This document shows, in pieces, positions 50,894 through 58,974 of a stretch of 64,000 nucleotides of DNA. This DNA is from Pedobacter sp. FW305-3-2-15-E-R2A2 (GTDB taxonomy: Bacteria > Bacteroidota > Bacteroidia > Sphingobacteriales > Sphingobacteriaceae), in contig NZ_CP151803.1 of NCBI RefSeq assembly GCF_038446955.1, positions 6,572,001-6,636,000 of the forward strand, read 5' to 3'. The translations under genes were made by a program, and so were the position numbers. A model generated the notes under the pieces. It had not been told where the DNA came from. It was given only the letters and a program-made list of their open reading frames with translations, and did not search any database. The stretch's first letter is position 1, and the number at the start of each line of letters is the position of its first letter.

Positions 50894-52192
50894 ATGATAA
50901 AGAAACTAATGATCATTCCGTTACTCAGTGCCGGAATTTTCTGCTCCTTATATGCTTTTAAAAATAATCCTTCCGCAGGCAGACAGATTCATCCGCCAAA
51001 AACAGATGCCGATAACGCAGGCTTAAAACTCCCTTCCGGATTTGGAGCCTTAGTGGTGGCCGATAGCATTGGCAAAGCCAGACATATTGTGGTGACCAAA
51101 GAAGGGAACCTCTATGTAAAGCTCGCGAAACCTGTTAAAGAGAAAGGCATCATTTACCTGCAGGATAAAAATAACGACGGCCGGATGGACGAGCAAAGTG
51201 GCTTTGGAAATTACGGCGGAACCGGCCTTTACCTAAAAGACAACCTATTGTATGCTTCTTCAAATGACGAAGTTTTCAGTTATCAATTGAACGAAAAAAA
51301 TGAGGTGTTGGATCAGAATAATCCAGCAAAGCTGATCACTAAATTAAAAAAAGGAAGGCAGCATGATACCAAGTCAATTGTTTTAGACAATTCAGGTAAT
51401 ATATATGTCAACATTGGTGCATATTCCAATTCTTGTCAGCATAAAGACCGAACGCCTGGTTCTCCCGGGATTAAGGGTTGCCCGATATTAGATTCTGCCG
51501 GAGGGATATGGCAGTTCAAAGCGAACAAGCTCAACCAAAGCTATGGCGATGGCGTTCGTTATGCTACAGGTATAAGAAATGTGGTAGGTTTAGACTGGAA
51601 TCAACAAAACAACACTTTATTTGTCATGCAACATGGCCGTGATCAGCTCAATGGTCTTTGGCCGGATCTTTATGACGAAAAAACATCCGCCCTGCTTCCT
51701 GCAGAATGCCTGTATATGATCAAAAAAGGAGACAATGCCGGATGGCCATATGTCTATTATGACCAGTATCAAAAGAAAAACATACAAGCACCTGAATATG
51801 GAGGCGATGGTAAAAAAGAAGGCAGCAAGGAATATATCAATCCGGCATTAGCTTTTCCCGGTCATCTTGCTCCCAACGGACTGCTATTCTATACCGGAAA
51901 TCAGTTTCCTGAGAAATACAGGAATGGTGCTTTTATCGCTTTTCATGGTTCCTGGAACCGGACTCCCGAAAAACAGGAAGGATTTTACGTCGTCTTTGCC
52001 CCATTTAAAGATGGAATACCGACTGGAGAGTGGGAAATATTTGCTGATGGCTTTGCCGGAACAGATCAGATAATGTCGCCCCGGGATGCCAAACATCGCC
52101 CTTGCGGACTGGCACAGGGACCAGATGGTTCTCTTTATGTAACTGATGATGTTAAAGGCACGGTATACCGGATTTTATATAACGGAAAATAA
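50894..52192 (+). CDS. Sorbosone dehydrogenase-like (PQQ-type beta-propeller) protein
   Basis: 432 aa with an N-terminal signal. A six-bladed propeller of the glucose/sorbosone dehydrogenase group: GTGLYLKDNLLYASS, KSIVLDNSGNIYVNIGAYSNSCQ, YATGIRNVVGLDWN, LFVMQHGRDQL, DNAGWPYVYYD and HGSWNRTPEKQEG are characteristic blocks. Members use PQQ to oxidise sugars in the periplasm. No PQQ biosynthesis genes are seen, so the cofactor may be scavenged. The cytochrome c gene 6 bases downstream is the natural electron acceptor. Confidence 0.85.
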   Translation: MIKKLMIIPLLSAGIFCSLYAFKNNPSAGRQIHPPKTDADNAGLKLPSGFGALVVADSIGKARHIVVTKEGNLYVKLAKPVKEKGIIYLQDKNNDGRMDEQSGFGNYGGTGLYLKDNLLYASSNDEVFSYQLNEKNEVLDQNNPAKLITKLKKGRQHDTKSIVLDNSGNIYVNIGAYSNSCQHKDRTPGSPGIKGCPILDSAGGIWQFKANKLNQSYGDGVRYATGIRNVVGLDWNQQNNTLFVMQHGRDQLNGLWPDLYDEKTSALLPAECLYMIKKGDNAGWPYVYYDQYQKKNIQAPEYGGDGKKEGSKEYINPALAFPGHLAPNGLLFYTGNQFPEKYRNGAFIAFHGSWNRTPEKQEGFYVVFAPFKDGIPTGEWEIFADGFAGTDQIMSPRDAKHRPCGLAQGPDGSLYVTDDVKGTVYRILYNGK

Positions 52193-52198
52193 GATATC

Positions 52199-52633
52199 AT
52201 GAAGAAGTTCCTCCTAACCGTTCTGTTCGTACTTCCTTTCGCTTTATTTACGCAAGCTCAAAAAGTAAAAAAAGCGATATCAACTCCCAATGTTGCAAGA
52301 GATCAACTGTTGGAAGGGAAAAAGGTCTATTCGAAATTTTGCGCTTCCTGTCACCAGTCAGATGGTGGAGGTGTACCCAATCTCAACCCTCCTTTAAGTA
52401 AAACTATATATGTGCTTGGAGATAAAAGCAGGCTGATCAAAATTATTCTCAATGGTTCCAATGAAAGCCTGGAAATTGATGGGGAAACCTATTCCAATCC
52501 CATGCCGCAACTGGACATCCTCAAGGATCAGGAAATTGCAGACGTGCTGACCTATATCCGAAATAGCTTTGGCAATAAAGCCGCTGCGATTACTGCTCCG
52601 GAAGTAAAAGCCCTGCGATCAAAGATAAAGTAA
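52199..52633 (+). CDS. Periplasmic class I cytochrome c
   Basis: 144 aa with a signal peptide (ending TQAQ) and one haem site C48-A-S-C51-H52. The likely axial Met lies in NPMPQLDILKDQEIADVLTYIRNSF, the usual C-terminal helix. Size and motif order fit mono-haem class I. It probably takes electrons from the sugar dehydrogenase encoded just upstream and passes them to a terminal oxidase. Confidence 0.92.
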   Translation: MKKFLLTVLFVLPFALFTQAQKVKKAISTPNVARDQLLEGKKVYSKFCASCHQSDGGGVPNLNPPLSKTIYVLGDKSRLIKIILNGSNESLEIDGETYSNPMPQLDILKDQEIADVLTYIRNSFGNKAAAITAPEVKALRSKIK

Positions 52634-52710
52634 CTGATTAAAGGATAAATTTGTTCAGGATGGCATCCATAAGTTAATACTGAGGTTATTTTTGATGATT
52701 TAATAAAAAA

Positions 52711-52745
52711 GCCCAGGCTACCGAAGCTATCATCAGTACCTGAGC
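52711..52745. terminator. Imperfect hairpin between cytochrome c and thioredoxin-like genes
   Basis: GCCCAGGCTAC (52711-52721) pairs with GTACCTGAGC (52736-52745) with one mismatch and one bulge; an A run precedes it, giving a U run on the minus strand. Likely the terminator of the minus-strand gene. Confidence 0.5.
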
Positions 52746-52762
52746 AATTTTACGGAATGGAA

Positions 52763-52996
52763 TTATCCTTTTACATCTGCCATGGAAGCGCCAAAATTAA
52801 GGTGCAATACATTCCCTGATGAGGTAAGCAAAGCCGGCACGGATTTTACGCCTGCTTTTTCAGCTTCTTCAATCCGGTTACTTGTTTCTCCAAGATGAAC
52901 TACCTCTACTTTGTCTTCGCCAATAAGGGCTATAATTTCCTGCTCTGCACTTAAACATACAGGGCAGCCTGCGTGATAAAAAATTGATTTTGCCAT
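52763..52996 (-). CDS. Small thioredoxin/glutaredoxin-like protein
   Basis: 77 aa with no signal peptide. C11-P-V-C14 follows a short first strand (SIFYHAG), then VEVVHLGETSNRIEEAEKAGVKSVPALLTSSGNVLHLNFG with the cis-Pro in SVPALL. This is the minimal thioredoxin-fold layout of glutaredoxin-like proteins. It is probably a cytosolic thiol-disulfide exchanger; its reductant is unknown. Confidence 0.8.
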   Translation of the reverse strand: MAKSIFYHAGCPVCLSAEQEIIALIGEDKVEVVHLGETSNRIEEAEKAGVKSVPALLTSSGNVLHLNFGASMADVKG

Positions 52997-53510
52997 TTTA
53001 TTAAAGTTTAAATGATAAATCTGCTTATGTTAATAATTAGGACAAAGTTTATAAAAACTGATCTGTCATAAATCATCCAGTTTTTAATAAAACTGATGGT
53101 CCAGATATGATCCTTAGAAAGAATACAAGGGAAAATAATCACAACAGGGACAAAACTTAGCTCAGCCTCATTAAACCACATTTCTTCTGCTAAAATCAAG
53201 TATAAGATACGCTAATTGCTGTATTGATTCCATCTCTAGTCTACAGTAAGGCCGCGCTGAGTCCAGGTTTTAGCAGTAAAAGCCGGACGTATGCTGTATT
53301 GACCCTTGAGTTTGCCTGGATTCAGTTAAATCCTTCCCAATCAATGGTCCAGCTTAACATGAAAAATACACAAGAAAAGGCCGGTTAAAGTAACAAATAG
53401 CGTTTTTATATGTTTATTTGTAATTAAATACCAACCTAAACCTGCTTTTTATTGTTATACTGCAGGATAGTCGTTATTTATTAACAAAATCTGCTTTAAA
53501 CTTAAATTCC
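52997..53510. other. Intergenic region, 514 bp
   Basis: The longest gap in the window. It holds an AAAAACTG/CAGTTTTT hairpin (about 53055-53094) and a GC-richer stretch (53206-53388) that is open for 60 codons on the plus strand but has no ATG near its start and no similarity I recognise. It may be a gene relic. A 63-codon minus-strand frame here looks spurious. Confidence 0.5.
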
Positions 53511-54404
53511 TTGACGAACCAACTGGCTTATATCAAGATCATGCGCCCGGCAAATCTGGTGACCTCTGTTGCTGATGTCCTTGCTGGTGTAGCCATTTCA
53601 GGTTATTTTTTAACGACAGAATTTGAGATCCAACATCTATTCCCCATTCTGCTGCTTTGTATTTCTACGATAGGTTTATACAGTGGAGGGGTTATTTTTA
53701 ACGACGTATTCGATGCCGAAAGAGATGTAAAAGACCGGCCAGACCGCCCTATTCCCAGCGGGAGCATCAGCAAAAAAGATGCTGCTGTATTTGGCGGAAT
53801 CTGTTTTACCATCGGCATTATGACAGCAGCAATGGTTAACCTGACCGCTTTGGCCCTTGCCAGTCTGATTATGATTGCAGCACTCACTTACGATAAATGG
53901 TCTAAGCACATGACCGTCACCGGCCCGATCAATATGGGCCTCTGTCGCGGGTTGAACCTGCTTTTAGGGGTAAGCATATTTTCTCGCTACCCGGAAATAT
54001 GGTGGCTGGTGATTGCAACCATTCCCATCGTATACATTGCCTCGCTGACCATCATCAACAGAAGAAAAGGAAATGAAAAAAGTAAAGGGACACTTTATCT
54101 TGCTGCATTCCTTTATGCTTTTGTCATTGCCTGTATCCTCTTCATTGCGCATAGCAAAGGATTCTTCCTGCTTACCATTGTCTTTGTGATTCCTTTCTAT
54201 CTGATGATTTTCAATCCCCTGTTTAAAACACTCGATGATCCCATTGGAAAGAACATCGGAAAATCGGTAAAAGCAGGAGTAATTGCGCTAATCCTATTGA
54301 ATGCCGCCTGGGCCAGCGCCTTTGGCATCTGGTACATTGCAGTGATCATTGTCGCTTTACTCCCGCTGTCCTTATGGTTAAACAAAACTTTTACCGTTAA
54401 TTAA
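53511..54404 (+). CDS. eboC: EboC-like UbiA family prenyltransferase
   Basis: 297 aa integral membrane enzyme with about eight or nine helices. The TTG at 53511 gives the usual short lead to IMRPANLVTSVADVLAG; the next ATG (53541) would cut into it, so the TTG is preferred. The first Asp-rich motif N64-D65-VF-D68-AER-D72 is intact. The second UbiA Asp motif is replaced by YDKWSKH. The RPAN--T--AD-LAG signature is that of EboC in the ebo cluster. No other ebo gene is in the window. The substrate is unknown. Its end overlaps the convergent sugar dehydrogenase by 8 bases. Confidence 0.75.
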   Translation: MTNQLAYIKIMRPANLVTSVADVLAGVAISGYFLTTEFEIQHLFPILLLCISTIGLYSGGVIFNDVFDAERDVKDRPDRPIPSGSISKKDAAVFGGICFTIGIMTAAMVNLTALALASLIMIAALTYDKWSKHMTVTGPINMGLCRGLNLLLGVSIFSRYPEIWWLVIATIPIVYIASLTIINRRKGNEKSKGTLYLAAFLYAFVIACILFIAHSKGFFLLTIVFVIPFYLMIFNPLFKTLDDPIGKNIGKSVKAGVIALILLNAAWASAFGIWYIAVIIVALLPLSLWLNKTFTVN

Positions 54405-55842
54405 CCGGTACCAGTCTATATACAATGCCCGGAGATTCTACCGCAATGTAGATGAAGCCATCTGGTGCCATCCTCACATCTCTGAGCCTTCCGATATTCT
54501 TAAAAAGAATTTCTTCTTTCACCACTTTATTATTTTTCAACACACTTCTGTTCAGGTATTCGAAACGTAAAGAACCGGTAAGCAGGTTTCCTTCCCATCC
54601 CTTATAACGGCTTCCCGTAACAAAGGCCATCCCACTGGGTCCTATTGAAGGAATCCAATAATGTAAAGGTGCGGTGATCCCCTCTTTTTCGGAAACATTG
54701 CTGATGATCTTTCCATTATAATTGATCCCATAAGTCGCGATTGGCCAACCGTAATTTTTACCCGGCTGAATGATATTGATTTCATCTCCTCCTCTTGGAC
54801 CATGCTCATTCTCCCATATGGCACCCGTTTGAGGGTGAATGGTCATTCCCTGAGGATTGCGGTTTCCATAAGTGAAAATAGAAGGCTCAGCACCGTCGGT
54901 TTTTACAAAAGGATTATCGGAAGGAATGCTTCCATCGCTTTTTATCCGGTGGATCTTTCCAAGGTCATTGCCCTTGATCTCCTGAGGATTTTGTTTTTCA
55001 TTTCCCCGCTCCCCGACAGCAATATACAAATAGCCGTCTTTGCCAAACTGCATTCGGGAACCATAATGATGTTGGGTTCTGGACCAGGGCTTGGCGACAA
55101 AAATATCCTGCTGATCCTTTAATTCATTCCCTTCCAGTTTTGCTTTCAGGATTGCAGTCGTGGCCAACACCTTCCCATCTTCGGTTTTAAATTTAGAGTA
55201 CGACAGGTAAATAAACTTATTGCTGGCAAAAGCAGGATCAAGGACCACATCCATCAACCCTCCCTGCCCTTTTGCCAGGACCTCCGGAACTCCACTGATG
55301 GATTGCAAAGACTGATCTTTTTTCACTTTGTAGAATTTGCCATTGCGATCCGTGACCAGCAACTCATCGCCAGGCAGAAAGGCCATTCCCCATGGAATAT
55401 CCAGCCCTTTTGCAACCGTATCCAGGCGAATGGTCAGTTCTTCTGTTTTAAAAATATTGCTGACAGGTTTCTTTCCTGCACCATACCGGTCGACATTTTT
55501 TATTCCTTTAATGATGTAATCTGAAAGTTCTCTGATCTCTTTATCCGTAAATGTCGAATCAAAGGCAGGCATTCCTTCATTCGCATATCCATTCTTTATC
55601 GCTTTAAAAAGATCCTCTTTTGTATTTCCATGTTTCCATTGGCGGTCCACAAAAGCATCCATCTTTTCCCCATGACAACCACCGCAATAATTCCGATAGT
55701 TCAGTGCTGCTTTTTCTTCCAGGAAATGATTGCCATTAACAGCCATTGGTTTTGACTGCCGTACAGCCGTTTTGTCTTCAGGACTCAAAATTGAAGTCAA
55801 TACTCCGCCAATGACCAGCGCCCCGCCAAGATACTTTATCAT
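54397..55842 (-). CDS. Cytochrome c-fused PQQ-dependent sugar dehydrogenase
   Basis: 481 aa exported fusion. N-terminal hydrophobic signal, then a mono-haem cytochrome c domain (about 40-120) with C53-G-G-C56-H57 and axial Met91 in EGMPAF, then a glucose/sorbosone dehydrogenase propeller (about 135-478) with GLDIPWGMAFLP, GGLMDVVLDPAF, YGSRMQFGKDGYLYIAVG, GNRNPQGMTIHP, NEHGPRGGDEIN and YGWPIATYG. It oxidises aldoses with PQQ and hands electrons straight to its own haem. Such fusions are frequent in Bacteroidota. Confidence 0.92.
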   Translation of the reverse strand: MIKYLGGALVIGGVLTSILSPEDKTAVRQSKPMAVNGNHFLEEKAALNYRNYCGGCHGEKMDAFVDRQWKHGNTKEDLFKAIKNGYANEGMPAFDSTFTDKEIRELSDYIIKGIKNVDRYGAGKKPVSNIFKTEELTIRLDTVAKGLDIPWGMAFLPGDELLVTDRNGKFYKVKKDQSLQSISGVPEVLAKGQGGLMDVVLDPAFASNKFIYLSYSKFKTEDGKVLATTAILKAKLEGNELKDQQDIFVAKPWSRTQHHYGSRMQFGKDGYLYIAVGERGNEKQNPQEIKGNDLGKIHRIKSDGSIPSDNPFVKTDGAEPSIFTYGNRNPQGMTIHPQTGAIWENEHGPRGGDEINIIQPGKNYGWPIATYGINYNGKIISNVSEKEGITAPLHYWIPSIGPSGMAFVTGSRYKGWEGNLLTGSLRFEYLNRSVLKNNKVVKEEILFKNIGRLRDVRMAPDGFIYIAVESPGIVYRLVPVN

Positions 55843-56037
55843 AAGAAATTTAGTTTAGGTGTTTAAAGCTGTAAAATAGCATAAAAATGTGAATAAATCA
55901 GGTCAGGATCTACCCGTATGGTTAAGTAATCTGATCAAAAATGTTAAGCGAAGATGATCAATCCGCGTAGGGTAACATCTTAAGCATCATTGCCTTTATT
56001 TTCATCTCAAAAAATTATTTTTAATCTTCAATCTTGT

Positions 56038-56045
56038 TACATTTG
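56038..56045 (+). promoter_or_regulatory. -7 box of the phospholipase C gene
   Basis: TACATTTG, a full consensus match, 22 bases before the ATG at 56068. No TTG at the expected spacing, so the promoter may depend on an activator. Confidence 0.45.
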
Positions 56046-56067
56046 AACATACACACAAACCAACACA

Positions 56068-58452
56068 ATGGATTCAAGAAGATCATTTTTAAAAAAGGCA
56101 GCCTTGCTATCCGGGGCCGCCGGACTCCCTAATGTTATTCCAATGTCTATCCAAAAGGCGATGGCCATCAGTGCCGACCCGGGATCTACATTTTATGACG
56201 CCGAACATGTTGTTTTTCTGATGCAGGAAAACAGGTCTTTTGACCATATGTTTGGAAAGTTAAAGGGTGTCCGTGGCTTTAATGACCCCCGAACCTTTAC
56301 CCTTCCTGACCAGAACAAGGTATGGCTTCAGAAAGACGCGGAAGGAAAAACATTTGCCCCTTTTCATGTCGACATCAATAAGACTAAAATCACCTGGCAA
56401 GGTGGCCTTCCACATTCCTGGTCTGATCAGCTCGCAGCGCGTAACAATGGAAATTACGACAAATGGGTGCCGGTAAAATCACATATGTGCCTCGGTTATT
56501 ACGACCGTACCGATGTGCCTTTTTACTATGCCATGGCTGATGCCTTCACCATATGTGACCATAACTTTTGCTCTTCCTTAACCGGAACGACCCCTAACCG
56601 CTTATTTTTCTGGAGTGGAACAATCCGCCCGGAACAAAACGGGACCTCTGTTGCTGCGGTTAATAACTCTCAGGCAGAATCCCGTGAGAATGCCTATGTA
56701 GATTGGGAAACTTTCCCTGAATTGCTGGAGGACAACGATGTCAGCTGGAAAATCTACCAGAACGAGATCTGGACCGCCGATTTAAAGGGAGATACTGTGG
56801 ACGATTGGTTGGGAAATTATGGCGACAATGCGATCGAATATGTAAAACGCTATAACGTTAAACTCTCTGCATACTTTAGGAAAAACGGAGATCAATCGAG
56901 CAAGCCCGCATTAACTGCTGCAGAAGTAACAGAAAAATACAACAAGCTAACAGATCGCGAGAAAAACCTGATCGACAAAGCCTTTGCAACCAATATCAAT
57001 GCCCCTGAAAATTACCTGGAGCTCGCTCCGTTTTCATTTACTGATGATCAGGGAAAACAGCAAACCATAAACATCCCTAAAAACGATATTTTCCACCAGT
57101 TCCGCTCTGATGTAGACAATGGAAAGCTGCCTACCGTATCCTGGCTGGTTGCTCCACAAAGATTCTCTGACCATACGAGCTCTCCATTATACGGCACCTG
57201 GTATGTTTCTGAAGCCATAGACATCCTGACCAAAAACCCGGAAGTATGGAAGAAAACGATTTTCATCCTGACTTATGATGAGAATGATGGTTATTTTGAC
57301 CACATTCCTCCTTATGTCGTTCCTAAGCCCGGAGATGCTTCCACAGGAAAAGTCTCTGATAAGATTGATATTGCGGCTGATTACGAATCGAAAAAAGGCA
57401 GTCCAATTGGACTCGGATACCGCGTACCCATGTTGGTCGCTTCTCCATGGAGTAAAGGCGGGTATGTAAATTCCCAGGTATTTGACCATACGTCCTGCCT
57501 GATGTTTCTGGAAAATTTCCTGGGTAAAAAGACCGGCAAAAAGATCAAAAGCAGTACGATCAGCAGTTGGAGAAGGAGCATCTGCGGAGACCTGACCTCT
57601 GTATTCAGGCCTGCCAAAGCAGATCAGTCCAATCCGGTTAGCCCCTTAAAAAGAGAGGCTGTGATTACGGGAATCCAGAATGCCAAAAACAAACCTGCTC
57701 AGGTAAAACCTGATCCTCTAACACCAGAACAGATTAAACAAATCAATACCCATCCGGCTTTTGATCCTAATTCTCCTTCAGCCATGCCGCAGCAGGAAAA
57801 AGGAACACGCCCTGCTTGTGCACTTCCTTATCAGCCCTTTGCAGAAGCAGCACTAAATGCTGCAACACAGACCATTCAGGTTGACTTTGAATCTGGAAAA
57901 GGAAACTTTGGACAGAAGCTGGTTCCTGTAGGGACTCCATTCCTAATGTACAGTCCTGCGCTTTATCAGGGAAAACCAGGAAAAACATGGTCCTATGCCC
58001 TCAGCGCCGGCGATAAGATCGGCGATACGCTGAAACTGGCAGATTTTGAAAAAGAGCATTATCATTTGTGTATCAGTGGTCCGAATGGATTTTTCCGTCA
58101 GTTTAAAGGAAACAAAAATGATCCTGCATTGAAAATCCGTTGTGAATATGAAGCTTCGGGAATGCTGACAAAAAAATTAACCGGGAACGTTCAGTTGATC
58201 CTTGAAAATGAAGGGACAAAAGAACTACAGCTTACCCTTAAGGACAATACTTACGAAAAGAATAAAACAAAGGACATCACCTTATCTGCCAAAGGTAAGG
58301 TGAAGATCATTATTGATTTGCAGAAAAGCGCTTCCTGGTATGACTTTAGCCTTCAGATCAAGGGTTACGAGGCATTTAGTAAACAATATGCAGGCCATGT
58401 AGAAACCGGCGAAGAAGGAATCACAGACCCATATATGGGCGGAGTATTATAA
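56068..58452 (+). CDS. Phosphocholine-specific phospholipase C (Tat-exported)
   Basis: 794 aa. A twin-arginine signal (MDSRRSFLKK followed by a hydrophobic stretch) opens the protein. The acid-phosphatase/phosphoesterase domain (about 45-510) has VVFLMQENRSFDHMFG, a SLTGTTPNRLFFWSG stretch and TYDENDGYFDHIPPYV as metal and catalytic blocks. Two C-terminal beta-sandwich domains of the DUF756 type follow (about 590-680 and 690-780). This is the non-haemolytic PLC architecture. It cleaves phosphatidylcholine-like lipids outside the cytoplasm and could supply phosphate or choline phosphate. Monocistronic, with a strong terminator. Confidence 0.92.
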   Translation: MDSRRSFLKKAALLSGAAGLPNVIPMSIQKAMAISADPGSTFYDAEHVVFLMQENRSFDHMFGKLKGVRGFNDPRTFTLPDQNKVWLQKDAEGKTFAPFHVDINKTKITWQGGLPHSWSDQLAARNNGNYDKWVPVKSHMCLGYYDRTDVPFYYAMADAFTICDHNFCSSLTGTTPNRLFFWSGTIRPEQNGTSVAAVNNSQAESRENAYVDWETFPELLEDNDVSWKIYQNEIWTADLKGDTVDDWLGNYGDNAIEYVKRYNVKLSAYFRKNGDQSSKPALTAAEVTEKYNKLTDREKNLIDKAFATNINAPENYLELAPFSFTDDQGKQQTINIPKNDIFHQFRSDVDNGKLPTVSWLVAPQRFSDHTSSPLYGTWYVSEAIDILTKNPEVWKKTIFILTYDENDGYFDHIPPYVVPKPGDASTGKVSDKIDIAADYESKKGSPIGLGYRVPMLVASPWSKGGYVNSQVFDHTSCLMFLENFLGKKTGKKIKSSTISSWRRSICGDLTSVFRPAKADQSNPVSPLKREAVITGIQNAKNKPAQVKPDPLTPEQIKQINTHPAFDPNSPSAMPQQEKGTRPACALPYQPFAEAALNAATQTIQVDFESGKGNFGQKLVPVGTPFLMYSPALYQGKPGKTWSYALSAGDKIGDTLKLADFEKEHYHLCISGPNGFFRQFKGNKNDPALKIRCEYEASGMLTKKLTGNVQLILENEGTKELQLTLKDNTYEKNKTKDITLSAKGKVKIIIDLQKSASWYDFSLQIKGYEAFSKQYAGHVETGEEGITDPYMGGVL

Positions 58453-58475
58453 AATAACGGAAGATCTGTTCCTTG

Positions 58476-58511
58476 CGCGGAAGGAAAACATTGCGGTGTT
58501 TTTCTTCCGCG
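58476..58511. terminator. Terminator after the phospholipase C gene
   Basis: A 15-bp stem with one wobble (58476-58490 with 58497-58511) around TTGCGG, followed by a T tract. It also ends the convergent 82-aa gene. Confidence 0.85.
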
Positions 58512-58532
58512 TTCTTTTTTTGAAAACACCTG

Positions 58533-58781
58533 TTATTCTATTGTTCCTTCTTCCTGTTGTTCCGGATCGAGCTCCACATTCCCATCTTTATCTTTTTTAG
58601 CAAAGAATACCGGATATAGAAATAGCAATGCCCCGGTTACAAATAAAAGCCCTGCGAATTCCAACATATAAATGCTCGATTCCAGGTGCTTTACATCCAT
58701 CACTTTATAAGCAATAAGTGCAATGATGCCTAATACAATGGCCATCACCGCTTTCTGAAGTTTCAATACTTTTATCATCAC
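58533..58781 (-). CDS. Hypothetical two-helix membrane protein, 82 aa
   Basis: Two transmembrane helices (about 8-27 and 37-60) joined by a short loop, with an acidic C-terminal tail (DGNVELDPEQQEEG). The second Met (58778) is an equally possible start. No known domain; function unknown. Located back to back with ileS, an arrangement I believe recurs in this family of bacteria. Confidence 0.65.
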   Translation of the reverse strand: MMIKVLKLQKAVMAIVLGIIALIAYKVMDVKHLESSIYMLEFAGLLFVTGALLFLYPVFFAKKDKDGNVELDPEQQEEGTIE

Positions 58782-58936
58782 AGGAGGTCATTAAAGGATT
58801 AACAATTAAGCAACAAAAACCACTCCAAATCTATTTTTTTTCCTATTTTACGATCCTGATTTATAATAAAATCTGGATTGCAAAGGTCATCGTCAAGATG
58901 ATGATGATAAGACTACAATTTTTAATTCAAAAAACG

Positions 58937-58944
58937 TAACTTTG
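58937..58944 (+). promoter_or_regulatory. -7 box of the ileS operon
   Basis: TAACTTTG, a full consensus match, 30 bases before the ATG at 58975. The -33 region is AT-rich with no clear TTG. Confidence 0.5.
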
Positions 58945-58974
58945 CATCCTTAATTTTTTGGAGATACTTGATTG

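Noticed and set aside
53008..53199. 63-codon minus-strand frame in the gap before the EboC-like gene
   Set aside because: Composition is that of AT-rich noncoding DNA (many Ile, Phe, Val), no conserved motif, no promoter; probably chance.
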